Part shown: one piece after another, positions 1 to 8,076 of the stretch
Position numbering within the stretch: the stretch's first letter is position 1
Layout of the letters: each line of letters opens with the position of its first letter
Assembly (NCBI GenBank): GCA_003094555.1
Contig: NATW01000109.1
Location: forward strand, 1 to 57,343
DNA from: a gamma proteobacterium symbiont of Ctena orbiculata
Lineage (GTDB): Bacteria > Pseudomonadota > Gammaproteobacteria > Chromatiales > Chromatiaceae
DNA: 57,343 bases
Direction: 5' to 3'
The notes under the pieces: generated by a model
The model's database searches: none
The model's input: only the letters and a program-made list of their open reading frames with translations
Told to the model about the DNA's origin: nothing
Translations under genes and position numbers: made by a program

Positions 1-1139
1 AACTCCTGTAAAGCCTCCACCCCGCTCGCCTCTGCCTGGGCGCACCATTGACTCAAGGCCTCGAGGCGCTTTTCATGACTGGAGGCGTGTTGCTCCCAGA
101 TCGCCTGCAACTTCAATTTGAATTGATAGACCTTGTCCAGGGCCGCATTGGTGTCGAGAATCTCTTTCAGCTGTACCAAGTCACTGTCACTCAGGAGCAT
201 CCTGTCCCGGCGCACCAGCCGTTGAGCGCTGCGGTAGAGATGACGCAGCGGGCGTTTAGCCTGCCTGATCTCATCCCGAAACACCGGTTTCAATACCTTG
301 CGGCGATAGTCGCTCAGCAATTGCAGCCGATTCACCGTGAGCGCCTTGATCGCATCTATGTCGAGTTGAGGACGTTCGGCAACCAAGGCGCGTTTGGGCG
401 CTATCTTGAGCACCTTCGCCAAGCCTAAAAAAGTGAACAGCTTGATATAGAACCAGCCCAGATCGAACTCCCACCACCGGTTAGACAACTTGGCAGAGCT
501 GCCGAAGGCATGATGGTTGTTGTGCAACTCCTCTCCCCCGATAAATATACCCCAGGGAACAATGTTGGTGGCCGCATTGGGTATCTCGAAATTGCGATAG
601 CCCCAGTAGTGACCGATACCGTTGATCACACCCGCAGCCCAGAAGGGTATCCAGATCATCTGCACAGCCCAGACCGTGATACCAGCAGGCCCTAGGAGTA
701 TGAACTCAGCAACCAGCAACAGGATGATGCCTGTAAAGTTGTAAGGTGTATAGAGATGGCGCTCCAGCCAATCGTCTGGTGTGCCCTTGCCGTAGCGCTC
801 CAGGGTCTGTTGATTTTTCGCCTCCTGTTTGTATAGCTCCGCGCCCTGCCACAATACCTTACTCAGCCCCCTGGTCTGGGGACTGTGGGGATCACTCTCC
901 GTTTCGCACATCGCATGATGCTTGCGGTGTATGGCTACCCATTCCCGGGTCACCATACCGGTGGTCAACCAGAGCCAAAAACGAAAAAAATGGCTCAGTA
1001 ACGGATGCAGCTCCAGTGCCCGATGGGCCTGGTGGCGATGTAGAAAGACGGTCACCGAAACGATGGTGATATGGGTAAGGAGGAGGGTCAGAATAATAAA
1101 GTCGGCTAGAGAAAAATCGAATAAACCATTGAGTATCAT
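1..1139 (-). CDS. Fatty acid (acyl-CoA type) desaturase with transposase-like C-terminal tail, 3' end cut by window edge
   Basis: About 379 codons are open from an ATG at 1139 to the left edge, so the C-terminus is missing. Three histidine boxes mark a membrane di-iron desaturase: H34/H39 in HRHQAH, HRKHH at 71-75 and HNNHH at 206-210, with hydrophobic stretches near 15-33, 50-62, 135-165 and 195-202. The family inserts a double bond, usually delta-9, into membrane acyl chains. After about residue 260 the protein is soluble and charged. This part resembles the C-terminal end of ISL3-type transposases (for example LKEILDTNAALDKVYQFK and the following tryptophan-containing helix), a fusion I recall from Pseudomonas DesA-type desaturases. 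An AGGA ribosome binding site lies about 8 bases before the ATG. Desaturase is secure; the tail assignment is from memory. Confidence 0.88.
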   Translation of the reverse strand, partial: MILNGLFDFSLADFIILTLLLTHITIVSVTVFLHRHQAHRALELHPLLSHFFRFWLWLTTGMVTREWVAIHRKHHAMCETESDPHSPQTRGLSKVLWQGAELYKQEAKNQQTLERYGKGTPDDWLERHLYTPYNFTGIILLLVAEFILLGPAGITVWAVQMIWIPFWAAGVINGIGHYWGYRNFEIPNAATNIVPWGIFIGGEELHNNHHAFGSSAKLSNRWWEFDLGWFYIKLFTFLGLAKVLKIAPKRALVAERPQLDIDAIKALTVNRLQLLSDYRRKVLKPVFRDEIRQAKRPLRHLYRSAQRLVRRDRMLLSDSDLVQLKEILDTNAALDKVYQFKLKLQAIWEQHASSHEKRLEALSQWCAQAEASGVEALQE

Positions 1140-1311
1140 AAATAATCCTGCTGGCAATCATGCCATTTGGAAAACGGTAAACGAGTCATTGATCGAGGCT
1201 ACCCCAATACAGAGATGGATCATCGCCGGATACAGCATGCAGCGAGATTATCCTCACATTATATACGCTACTCTCTGGCTTGCATCTAATCGGCCACTCA
1301 CTGGCTGAGCC

Positions 1312-2505
1312 CTAGGTGAGTGATAGCAGGGCTGAGACCAACAGCCTCGAATCGTAGTAGGGAGCACTGCTTGAGCTGATCAGCGGGGTGTCGATAACCT
1401 GAATACCCAACCCCTCCAGGAGTTTGCTGGAGAGTCGCGATGGGTAGTCACCGTTTTTGCTGTCGAGGAGGATGAAATTCAGCAGCCTTCCTTTGCTGCT
1501 GGCGCCTGGTAAATCCTGGTGTAAATAGGAGAGCAACTGCTGCACCGAATCGTTCAGATCCATCCCCAGCTGTTCCGGGTCTGATCCCAGATTCGGCACA
1601 TAGATCTTGGGACAGGCATTTTCCCCTATCGCGGCCCCGACACCCTGGGGCAACAGATTGGCGACGATGCTGGAGTAGAAGCTGCCGGGCGGATAGACGA
1701 TCATTTCCGCGGTTTGGATCAGCTTGTGGTTCTTTTTGCGCAATTGGGCCTTAACCGGGGTGTACCTGTCTAATCCCTTTGACAGGGAGAGCTGTTTCAC
1801 CGGACTCTCCAAGGGGGCCACCTGCTTGCCCGTCAACAGATGCTGACCGATAACACGACTGCCATCTACCAGCTCAGCGGAGAGATGGTAATTGTCGTTC
1901 ACCACTGCGCGCACGATCCCCTGCACCCCCACCATCTTTTCAAACAGAAAGATTATCGGGTCGAGATGTTCATGGTTATTGAGATAGCCGCCACTGAGAA
2001 TAAGATTACCGATACTGGCACCGCGCAGATCGAACTTGGCCGGCATGGCATCGTAGAAATAACCCAGTTGATTGCGAATAATACGCCGTATCGGGTTATT
2101 CACCGGATCCACCAGTGGGTGCCTGCCTCGGATCATAGACTCGAGTTGATCCAGTAACTCACCCTTCCCCGCCTTGAGGGGAAAGCGGTAGGTCAGCAGA
2201 TCAAACACCTCCGGGTGACCGGTCACGGTTTCATCCGCCAAGGCTACCATACGACTGCGCAGATCACCGATTGAAGGCATATCGAATGCCTGTCTCAGCT
2301 CAGCAGAGCTGCCACCGGAGTCGAAGGGGGTAACCAGGTGGATTGAATTGTGAGTGTAGCTCTTCAGCACCCGACTCACGTCATTCAGGGCACTGCCTCC
2401 ACTGAAGAAGAGTATCCTTGGGCCGAGTTCAGGGCTTTTCTGGTATCGACTGATGCGGAGCGGATCGGGAATGCGCGCAGCGCGCGTTACATTGATGCTT
2501 TTCAT
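1312..2505 (-). CDS. CofD/YvcK-family protein (2-phospho-L-lactate transferase-like fold)
   Basis: A 397-residue soluble protein with the signature loops of the CofD/YvcK superfamily: FSGGSALND at 34-42, TPFDSGGSS at 59-67 and PSIGDLR at 77-83. Later come ASIGNLIL and a glycine-rich AIGENACPKIYVPNLGSD segment. CofD transfers phospholactate in F420 synthesis. YvcK relatives bind UDP-sugars and affect cell-wall and carbon metabolism. This long form most resembles what NCBI calls the GAK system CofD-like protein, but that is recollection, and no ATP-grasp or kinase partner is nearby. No F420 genes are in the window. It is divergent from the membrane-protein gene at 2636. Superfamily is sure; substrate is unknown. 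Confidence 0.75.
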   Translation of the reverse strand: MKSINVTRAARIPDPLRISRYQKSPELGPRILFFSGGSALNDVSRVLKSYTHNSIHLVTPFDSGGSSAELRQAFDMPSIGDLRSRMVALADETVTGHPEVFDLLTYRFPLKAGKGELLDQLESMIRGRHPLVDPVNNPIRRIIRNQLGYFYDAMPAKFDLRGASIGNLILSGGYLNNHEHLDPIIFLFEKMVGVQGIVRAVVNDNYHLSAELVDGSRVIGQHLLTGKQVAPLESPVKQLSLSKGLDRYTPVKAQLRKKNHKLIQTAEMIVYPPGSFYSSIVANLLPQGVGAAIGENACPKIYVPNLGSDPEQLGMDLNDSVQQLLSYLHQDLPGASSKGRLLNFILLDSKNGDYPSRLSSKLLEGLGIQVIDTPLISSSSAPYYDSRLLVSALLSLT

Positions 2506-2635
2506 AAGACAAGCTAATTATAGTATGGAATGGATGCCATCACAGAGCCTTTTTATTTGCATTAACAATCTGGCATGTAGCATGAATCAATGACATGATG
2601 TAGGGGTGAATGAATACTGAATAAACACCTGCATC

Positions 2636-3424
2636 ATGCAAGTTCAACAACCGTCATCCATTTCCCGGCAACGGCTTATAGAGGCCCTGATCAGGGGCGC
2701 TATCTGGGCCTTTATTGGCCTGCTTTACGCCATGCTGTTTGTTTTCCTGGCTGCATTCGCCGACCATTGGCAGCTGCCGATCGATCCCAATCTGTTCGCG
2801 GGTGTACTCGCCGGAACCCTTGGTGCGCTGATCTACAGCAGTATGCGGCTTGCGGTCTTGATGACCACCATTATTTCACCCATCTCCATATTCTATTTCA
2901 TCCTCTCCGATCATCCGGTGGATCTGCTGTTTCTAGTGATCCTGGTCTCTGCAGTGGGGGCGGTTGTCGGCGCCCTCTATGGCACCTTCTCCATGGGCTC
3001 ACGGGTCAATCGTGCGGATGCGAAAACATTGGCTGGATTCAGTGCCGGCTGGCTGGCCTCACTCACCTATCTACTGGTCGTGAATTTCACTGCACCGATT
3101 TCGATCAGCATGATAGTCGCCCTGCTCTGTCCGCTGACCGGTATCCTCTATGTCGCCCTGGTCCCCGGTTTTATCAAACTCTATGACAACCTGCTGCCAC
3201 CGGTTGGCGATGGTTTGATGGTAGGGGTGGGGGTTTCGGGTTTTATAGCACTCTGTTTCTTCGTCATGATCAGTAGCATCGACGACAGCGTGGCCGGACC
3301 GCTTTCCGCTGCATTGGAGGTCATCCACGCCAACCTGCCTAGCGCTATCCTGGGAGGCGTTCTCGGGGCGGGCCTGGCCGGTGTTGCATCAGGCCTGTTG
3401 TTGACTGGCTGGCAGGATCTGTAG
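2636..3424 (+). CDS. Unrecognised integral membrane protein, about eight TM helices
   Basis: A 262-residue protein made almost wholly of hydrophobic helices, at roughly 18-42, 53-67, 70-90, 94-117, 131-152, 155-178, 191-213 and 234-258. Loops are short and there is no soluble domain. Glycine- and alanine-rich helices suggest tight packing, as in a transporter or scaffold. I recognise no family motif. The only acidic patch is SSIDDS near 211-216. The ATG at 2636 has no good Shine-Dalgarno, so the start is uncertain. The gene is divergent from the CofD-like gene with a 130-bp gap, which may hold both promoters. It is followed by the repeat element at 3463-3880. Confidence 0.6.
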   Translation: MQVQQPSSISRQRLIEALIRGAIWAFIGLLYAMLFVFLAAFADHWQLPIDPNLFAGVLAGTLGALIYSSMRLAVLMTTIISPISIFYFILSDHPVDLLFLVILVSAVGAVVGALYGTFSMGSRVNRADAKTLAGFSAGWLASLTYLLVVNFTAPISISMIVALLCPLTGILYVALVPGFIKLYDNLLPPVGDGLMVGVGVSGFIALCFFVMISSIDDSVAGPLSAALEVIHANLPSAILGGVLGAGLAGVASGLLLTGWQDL

Positions 3425-3587
3425 CGCCAACTCAGTTCCACATCGGTCTTGTAACAAAATCAGTCCGCTAATGAACGCGAATAAACGCAAATGGAACGAT
3501 TTACTTTCCAATATGGTACAACACGAATCCGATCCTACGCTCTTTACCATGACCGACTAGCCAAATAGTACAGTACTACCTAGGTCA

Positions 3588-3810
3588 CTAGGACCTGTTA
3601 ACGCTAATCCAATGCGCCCCGCAGGAAGTGCCCTTGGGGTGCGCCCCGCAGGAAGTGCCCTTGGGGTGCGCCCCGCAGGAAGTGCCCTTGGGGTGCGCCC
3701 CGCAGGAAGTGCCCTTGGGGTGCGCCCGCAGGAAGTGCCCTTGGAATGCGCCTTGATTGGCGTTTTTCAGGCACAACAGAGTGCATTGGATTAGTGTTAA
3801 CAGGCCCTAG
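3588..3810. mobile_element. Putative 223-bp non-autonomous element with 28-bp terminal inverted repeats
   Basis: The left end 3588-3615 and the reverse complement of 3783-3810 match at 26 of 28 positions; both contain CTAATCCAATGC and CCTGTTAAC. The interior is the 27-bp tandem array and no transposase, which is the layout of a MITE or a repeat moved in trans. I could not define a clean target-site duplication. Mobility is inferred, not shown. Confidence 0.5.
3613..3746. repeat. Tandem array, five units of 27 bp
   Basis: Units begin at 3613, 3640, 3667, 3694 and 3721. The first four are 27 bp and essentially identical; the fifth lacks one C (26 bp) and is followed by a decayed start of a sixth. 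Because 27 is a multiple of three, several frames on both strands stay open and give 9-residue peptide repeats. They lack ribosome binding sites and coding character. There are no spacers, so this is not a CRISPR array. Confidence 0.9.
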
Positions 3811-3893
3811 GTTGAAAACGCAAGATTTGCGTTCATTTGCGGACGTATATATAAATTTGCGGCTATTTGCGTTTTGCTTTTTACAACGGATTG

Positions 3894-5309
3894 CTACCAA
3901 TCCGAGTGAACAAAACCCCACTCAGGATGATCCACGCGCTCATAGGTATGGGCACCGAAGGCATCCCGCTGGGCCTGGATCAGGTTTTGCGGCAATCGCT
4001 CGGTACGGTAACTGTCGAAATAGTTGAGACAGGCGCTCATCACCGGAACCGGTATCCCGGCATGGGTTGCGAAACCGATCACCCTGCGCCATGCACCCTG
4101 CAACCCCTGCAACTGGGCAGCCAGCGCGGGATCCAGCATCAGATTGATCGGTTTCGAATCATTGGAATAGGCCTCACGGATTGGGTCGAGCAGACGCGCC
4201 CGGATAATGCACCCTCCCTTCCAGATACGCGCGGTTTCCGCCAGATCGATGGACCAATGATAGCGCTCCGAAGCATTTTGAATCAGGTCCAGCCCTTGCG
4301 CATAGGCGGTGATCCTTGAGGCGTAGATGGCGCCATGGAGATCCGCCAGCAGGGATTCCCTGTCAGCACTACCCACGGCCTGCGGTCCCTGTAGCAAGGG
4401 AGATGCCGCCACCCGCTGCTGTTTCATGGAAGAGAGCAACCGGGCATCCACCGCGGCAGCAATACCAGGCACCGCCACACCCTGCTCAAGGGCGGCCTGT
4501 ACCGTCCAACGGCCGGTCCCCTTCTGTCCCGCCTTGTCCATCACCAGACTCACCAGGGGTTCACCGCTATCTTGATCAACCACCTTCATCACCTGGGCCG
4601 TCAGCTCCACCAGGAACGACTCCATCGGTCCCTGGTTCCACGCATCGAACTGCCGGGCCATCTCATATTCCTTTAGGCCCAGGCCCCGGCGCATCAGGTC
4701 ATAGACCTCCGCGAGCAGCTGCATATCGGCATATTCGATACCGTTATGCACCATCTTGACGAAATGACCGGCGCCGTCAGGGCCGACATGGGTAACACAG
4801 GCACCCGCTTCGGTCTGGGCGGTGATTGCCTCAAATACCGCACTCACCTCTGCGTAGGAGTCCCTGGAGCCACCCGGCATCATGGATGGACCATGACGCG
4901 CCCCCTCCTCGCCACCGGATATACCGACACCGACGAAATGCAGCCCCTTGTCGCGAAGATAGCGCTCGCGACGCCGGGTGTCCTCGAACCAGGAGTTGCC
5001 GCCATCCATGATGATATCGCCAGGTTCCAGCAACGGGATCAACTGCTCGATCACCTGATCCACCGGATCTCCCGCCTTGATCATCAACAGAATCCGCCGC
5101 GGTCGCTCCAGCAGGGCTATGAACCGAGCCATATCCGGATCGCCGCCAAACCGCTTATCCCGGTTTTCACCCAAAAACTCGGTGATTGCTCCACTGCGCC
5201 GGTTCCATACCGCAACCGGAAAGCCCTTCTCTTCCATATTCAGCGCCAGATTGCGGCCCATGACACCCAGCCCGATCAGGCCGATATGAAACTGTTCGAT
5301 TTCAGGCAT
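3894..5309 (-). CDS. gnd: 6-phosphogluconate dehydrogenase, decarboxylating
   Basis: This 471-residue enzyme oxidises and decarboxylates 6-phosphogluconate to ribulose 5-phosphate with reduction of NADP. The N-terminal Rossmann motif GLIGLGVMGRNLA is at 10-22, and WNRR after the second strand fits NADP preference. GGNSW, GISGGEEGARHGPSMMPGG, the catalytic KMVHNGIEY region and the family signature DKAGQKGTGRW are all present. Length matches the usual 468-482. AGGAATAGAGT precedes the ATG. It is the last gene of zwf-pgl-gnd, 32 bases after pgl, so the operon makes the whole oxidative branch. A small hairpin at 3887-3904 overlaps its 3' end but has no T tract. Confidence 0.97.
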   Translation of the reverse strand: MPEIEQFHIGLIGLGVMGRNLALNMEEKGFPVAVWNRRSGAITEFLGENRDKRFGGDPDMARFIALLERPRRILLMIKAGDPVDQVIEQLIPLLEPGDIIMDGGNSWFEDTRRRERYLRDKGLHFVGVGISGGEEGARHGPSMMPGGSRDSYAEVSAVFEAITAQTEAGACVTHVGPDGAGHFVKMVHNGIEYADMQLLAEVYDLMRRGLGLKEYEMARQFDAWNQGPMESFLVELTAQVMKVVDQDSGEPLVSLVMDKAGQKGTGRWTVQAALEQGVAVPGIAAAVDARLLSSMKQQRVAASPLLQGPQAVGSADRESLLADLHGAIYASRITAYAQGLDLIQNASERYHWSIDLAETARIWKGGCIIRARLLDPIREAYSNDSKPINLMLDPALAAQLQGLQGAWRRVIGFATHAGIPVPVMSACLNYFDSYRTERLPQNLIQAQRDAFGAHTYERVDHPEWGFVHSDW

Positions 5310-5341
5310 ACTCTATTCCTGTCAGTTAAGACCTTTTAATA

Positions 5342-6037
5342 CTAAATCAATAGCCCCAGTCGCTGATCCTCCGGCAATGAACGGGCCGCCAGGATATCCA
5401 TCATCCAATCCCCATCCCGGGCAATGGCTGCGGGCACGTTGTGATCCACCAGCGCCCGACGAACGGCATCGGCCTTCCCCCCACCCTGGACCATTACCAA
5501 CAGATGCCTGGCGCCTTGGATAACGGGTGGCGTAATTGTCAAACGCTGTAGCGGCGGTTTTGTACCGATGCTCGGCATCACCCGTCGCTTATCTTCATCC
5601 AGCGCGGCCGATCCGGGAAATATCGATGCCGTATGGCCGTCATCACCCACACCGAGGAGCAGGATGTCGATCCTCTCCGGCAGCACCAGCTCGTATACCT
5701 CCGCCGCCTTGTCGGGCTCCTCTTCACCACACATGCGGTAGACATGCATGCCTTCCGGACGGTCACCATCAGGAAACAGGCTGTTCATCACCGTGGAGTA
5801 GTTGTTCTCCGGGGTATTCACCGGCACGCAGCGCTCATCACCGAAGTAGAGATTGATTTGGGACCAGGGGATGTCATTGCGTAATGCCAGGCGTTGGTAG
5901 ACAGGCAGGGGCGTCGCCCCACCGGCCAACATCAGATGGCAACGTTGTGACGACTCAAGCACCAGCCGGATCTTGTTGCAGATCCACCGTTCAGCCTGTG
6001 CATTAAACTCGATTGGATCGACAATGAAACGTTCCAT
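5342..6037 (-). CDS. pgl: 6-phosphogluconolactonase
   Basis: This 231-residue cytosolic enzyme (DevB/Pgl type) hydrolyses 6-phosphogluconolactone to 6-phosphogluconate, between the zwf and gnd products. Diagnostic motifs are LMLAGGATPLPVY near the N-terminus, YFGDERCVP and LLLGVGDDGHTASIFPG, which form the sugar-phosphate site shared with glucosamine-6-phosphate isomerases. I chose the ATG at 6037 because it overlaps the zwf stop codon as TAATG and is preceded by GGGAG. An upstream in-frame ATG at 6052 has no ribosome binding site. The overlap implies translational coupling with zwf. Confidence 0.95.
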   Translation of the reverse strand: MERFIVDPIEFNAQAERWICNKIRLVLESSQRCHLMLAGGATPLPVYQRLALRNDIPWSQINLYFGDERCVPVNTPENNYSTVMNSLFPDGDRPEGMHVYRMCGEEEPDKAAEVYELVLPERIDILLLGVGDDGHTASIFPGSAALDEDKRRVMPSIGTKPPLQRLTITPPVIQGARHLLVMVQGGGKADAVRRALVDHNVPAAIARDGDWMMDILAARSLPEDQRLGLLI

Positions 6038-7569
6038 TAGATCTCCCGCCATTGACGGTTGTAGCGGTCCATCAGTTTTTCGGCTTCCACAGGGCCTTCA
6101 CTGCCCTCGGCATAGAATACGGGCTGTCGTCTTTTCGCACCTTCCCAGTGACTCAGAACAGGGGTTACGAAACGCCAGGCAAACTCCACTTCATCCCGCC
6201 TCGCGAACAGGGTGGCATCCCCTTTCACGGCATCCAACAAGAGTCGTTCGTAGGCGTCTTTGATGGGATGTGTGTAGGTTTCGGAGTAGCTGAAATCCAT
6301 CTCCACCGAACCCACCTCCATCTCACCCCCGGGGCGCTTGCTGGATATTTTCAGGGCCATACCCTCATCCGGTTGGATACGGATGGTCAATACATTCGGC
6401 TCCAGGTCCTGACACACATCATCGCGCCCGAACAGACACAGGGGGACAGGGCGGAAAACCACCGAGATTTCGGTTATCCGTTTGGTCAGATGTTTGCCTA
6501 CCCGGAGAAAGAAAGGCACACCCTGCCAGCGCCAGTTATCGATATAGCATTTGATGGCGGCATAGGTTGGGGTGCGCGAATCCGGCTCCACGTTGTCCTC
6601 ATCACGGTAGCCGCGATACTGACCAAAGACCGCATGCTCCAAAACCTCCTGGGAGGTGAACTGGCGCAGGGAACGCAGTACCTCGACCCGTTTATCCCGA
6701 ATATCATCGGCGGCGAAAGAGACCGGCGGCTCCATGGCGCAGAGTGAGAGTACCTGAAGCAGGTGACTCTGTACCATATCCCTGATCACACCGGTCTTGT
6801 CATAGAACCTCCCCCGGCCTTCCACGCCAATCGACTCGGCGGCGGTGATCTGGATATGATCGATATATTTTCGATTCCAAAGGGGCTCGAATATGGTATT
6901 GCCCAAACGCGCCACCAATATATTCTGCACCGTCTCCTTGCCCAGATAGTGATCGATGCGATAGACCTGATCCTCTTGCAGCACCTCGGCGACAATCCGA
7001 TTCAGGTCGCTCGCCGACTCGAGATCACGGCCATAGGGTTTTTCCATGATGACCCGGGTCCAGGGTGTTTCGGCGCCACCGGATTGGAGTAAACCAGCCT
7101 CACTAAGGCGGTGCAGTATCACGGGTGCGGCAGAGGGGGGAGTGGCGAAGTAGAAGAGACGATTTCCTTCGCTGCCGATGAGTTGTTCGACGGCTTCCAT
7201 CGCCGTGCGTAGGGCAACATAACCCTCCGGGTCTTCAAAATTGCCTTCCACATAACTGATACCCTGGCTGAACGCCTGCCAGACCGTATCATCAATGGGT
7301 TGGGATCGTGAGTAGGCCTGTAGTCCGTCAAACAGGATGCTACGATATTCCGCATCGCTTTGCGGTCTACGACTGTAACCGATAACGGCAAAGCGTTCAT
7401 CCACTGCCTGTTCACGCGCCAGGTTATAGAGTGCGGGAATAAGCTTGCGCTGAGTTAAATCACCAGCTGCGCCGAATATCACCAATACACACGGCTCTAA
7501 TCGATCTGCCTGAAGAAACAGTTCGCCGAGGTTAAGATGTTGAGCTATCGGAATATCGGTGGCCGTCAT
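6037..7569 (-). CDS. zwf: Glucose-6-phosphate 1-dehydrogenase
   Basis: This 510-residue enzyme catalyses entry into the oxidative pentose phosphate pathway, making 6-phosphogluconolactone and NADPH from glucose 6-phosphate. The coenzyme-binding motif IFGAAGDLTQRKL lies near residue 33, EKPYGRD follows, and the catalytic signature RIDHYLGKE is near 200. Length is slightly above the usual 490. It is first in zwf-pgl-gnd, and its stop overlaps the pgl start by one base. The promoter must lie in the AT-rich gap 7570-8076, shared with the divergent NYN gene. With pgi at 40.2-41.9 kb the cell can feed this branch from glycolysis or glycogen. Confidence 0.97.
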   Translation of the reverse strand: MTATDIPIAQHLNLGELFLQADRLEPCVLVIFGAAGDLTQRKLIPALYNLAREQAVDERFAVIGYSRRPQSDAEYRSILFDGLQAYSRSQPIDDTVWQAFSQGISYVEGNFEDPEGYVALRTAMEAVEQLIGSEGNRLFYFATPPSAAPVILHRLSEAGLLQSGGAETPWTRVIMEKPYGRDLESASDLNRIVAEVLQEDQVYRIDHYLGKETVQNILVARLGNTIFEPLWNRKYIDHIQITAAESIGVEGRGRFYDKTGVIRDMVQSHLLQVLSLCAMEPPVSFAADDIRDKRVEVLRSLRQFTSQEVLEHAVFGQYRGYRDEDNVEPDSRTPTYAAIKCYIDNWRWQGVPFFLRVGKHLTKRITEISVVFRPVPLCLFGRDDVCQDLEPNVLTIRIQPDEGMALKISSKRPGGEMEVGSVEMDFSYSETYTHPIKDAYERLLLDAVKGDATLFARRDEVEFAWRFVTPVLSHWEGAKRRQPVFYAEGSEGPVEAEKLMDRYNRQWREI

Positions 7570-8076
7570 ATTACCCGCCTTTGGGTTTCTGTTATTGTTT
7601 TGTATCTATCTTATAGCATGCCCACTTACCAATACCGACAATAATGCATAATGTCGCCAGTGAGAAGTCGATAACCTGAAATCCATCCGCATCAGGTGTT
7701 TTTTATTACGGCATATAATTGATAAGTCAGGGCGAAGGGCAAAATATCCCAATTTTATATGGGTCTTAGTTTAGTTCGTCATTAAAAATATTCTTAAATC
7801 CGTTGTATAATTAATCTACTTTTATAACAAAGGTGAATGAAACGATTTTCACCCTATAATTATCTATATTATTTTTGGTTGGATTTTCATCATTAGCACA
7901 AACAGGCCACAGATCAAGCTTTTCGACCCATTGAGTACAGAATCGGCATAAAAAAGCCATACAACTTGCAAGGATGCATATATCGTCAAAGACCCTCAAT
8001 CAATGGGAACATCGCTTCATTACACAATGCTTTAACACTGTTTTTTTATCCCTTTTAATACTTCAGGAACAACACA
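7570..8076. other. AT-rich 507-bp divergent intergenic region
   Basis: This gap lies between the divergent zwf and NYN-CSD genes and is clearly more AT-rich than the flanks, especially 7690-7870 and 8030-8070. It should hold both promoters and a long 5' leader for the NYN gene. I find no convincing gene. The one sizeable open frame, 7811-7999 on the minus strand, begins with TTG without a ribosome binding site and has an unconvincing composition. Confidence 0.6.

Larger units (their letters stand above)
3463..3880. repeat. Nested inverted-repeat element around a 27-bp tandem repeat (MITE-like)
   Basis: The gene-free stretch between the membrane protein and gnd is almost all repeat. Outer arms are at 3463-3492 and, inverted and 10 bases shorter, at 3825-3844; both carry the TTTGCG/GTTCATT/GCGGAC words. 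More copies of TTTGCGG or TTTGCGTTT follow to 3877. Inside them lies a 28-bp terminal inverted repeat pair, and inside that the tandem array. No convincing protein is encoded. Confidence 0.75.

Noticed and set aside
3613..3746. Possible CRISPR array
   Set aside because: Units abut one another without spacers and no cas genes are present; it is a plain tandem repeat.
3588..3776. Minus-strand open frame with 9-residue peptide repeats (HPKGTSC-type)
   Set aside because: It is open only because the 27-bp repeat is a multiple of three; several frames on both strands are open alike, with no ribosome binding site.
3887..3904. Terminator for gnd
   Set aside because: A 7-bp stem is present at the gnd 3' end, but no T tract follows on the minus strand, so it was not annotated as one.
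6052..6747. Plus-strand open frame of 231 codons opposite zwf
   Set aside because: Shadow of zwf, whose motifs and length are complete on the minus strand.
7811..7999. Minus-strand 62-codon frame in the AT-rich gap
   Set aside because: TTG start without a ribosome binding site and an unconvincing amino-acid composition; more likely leader DNA.
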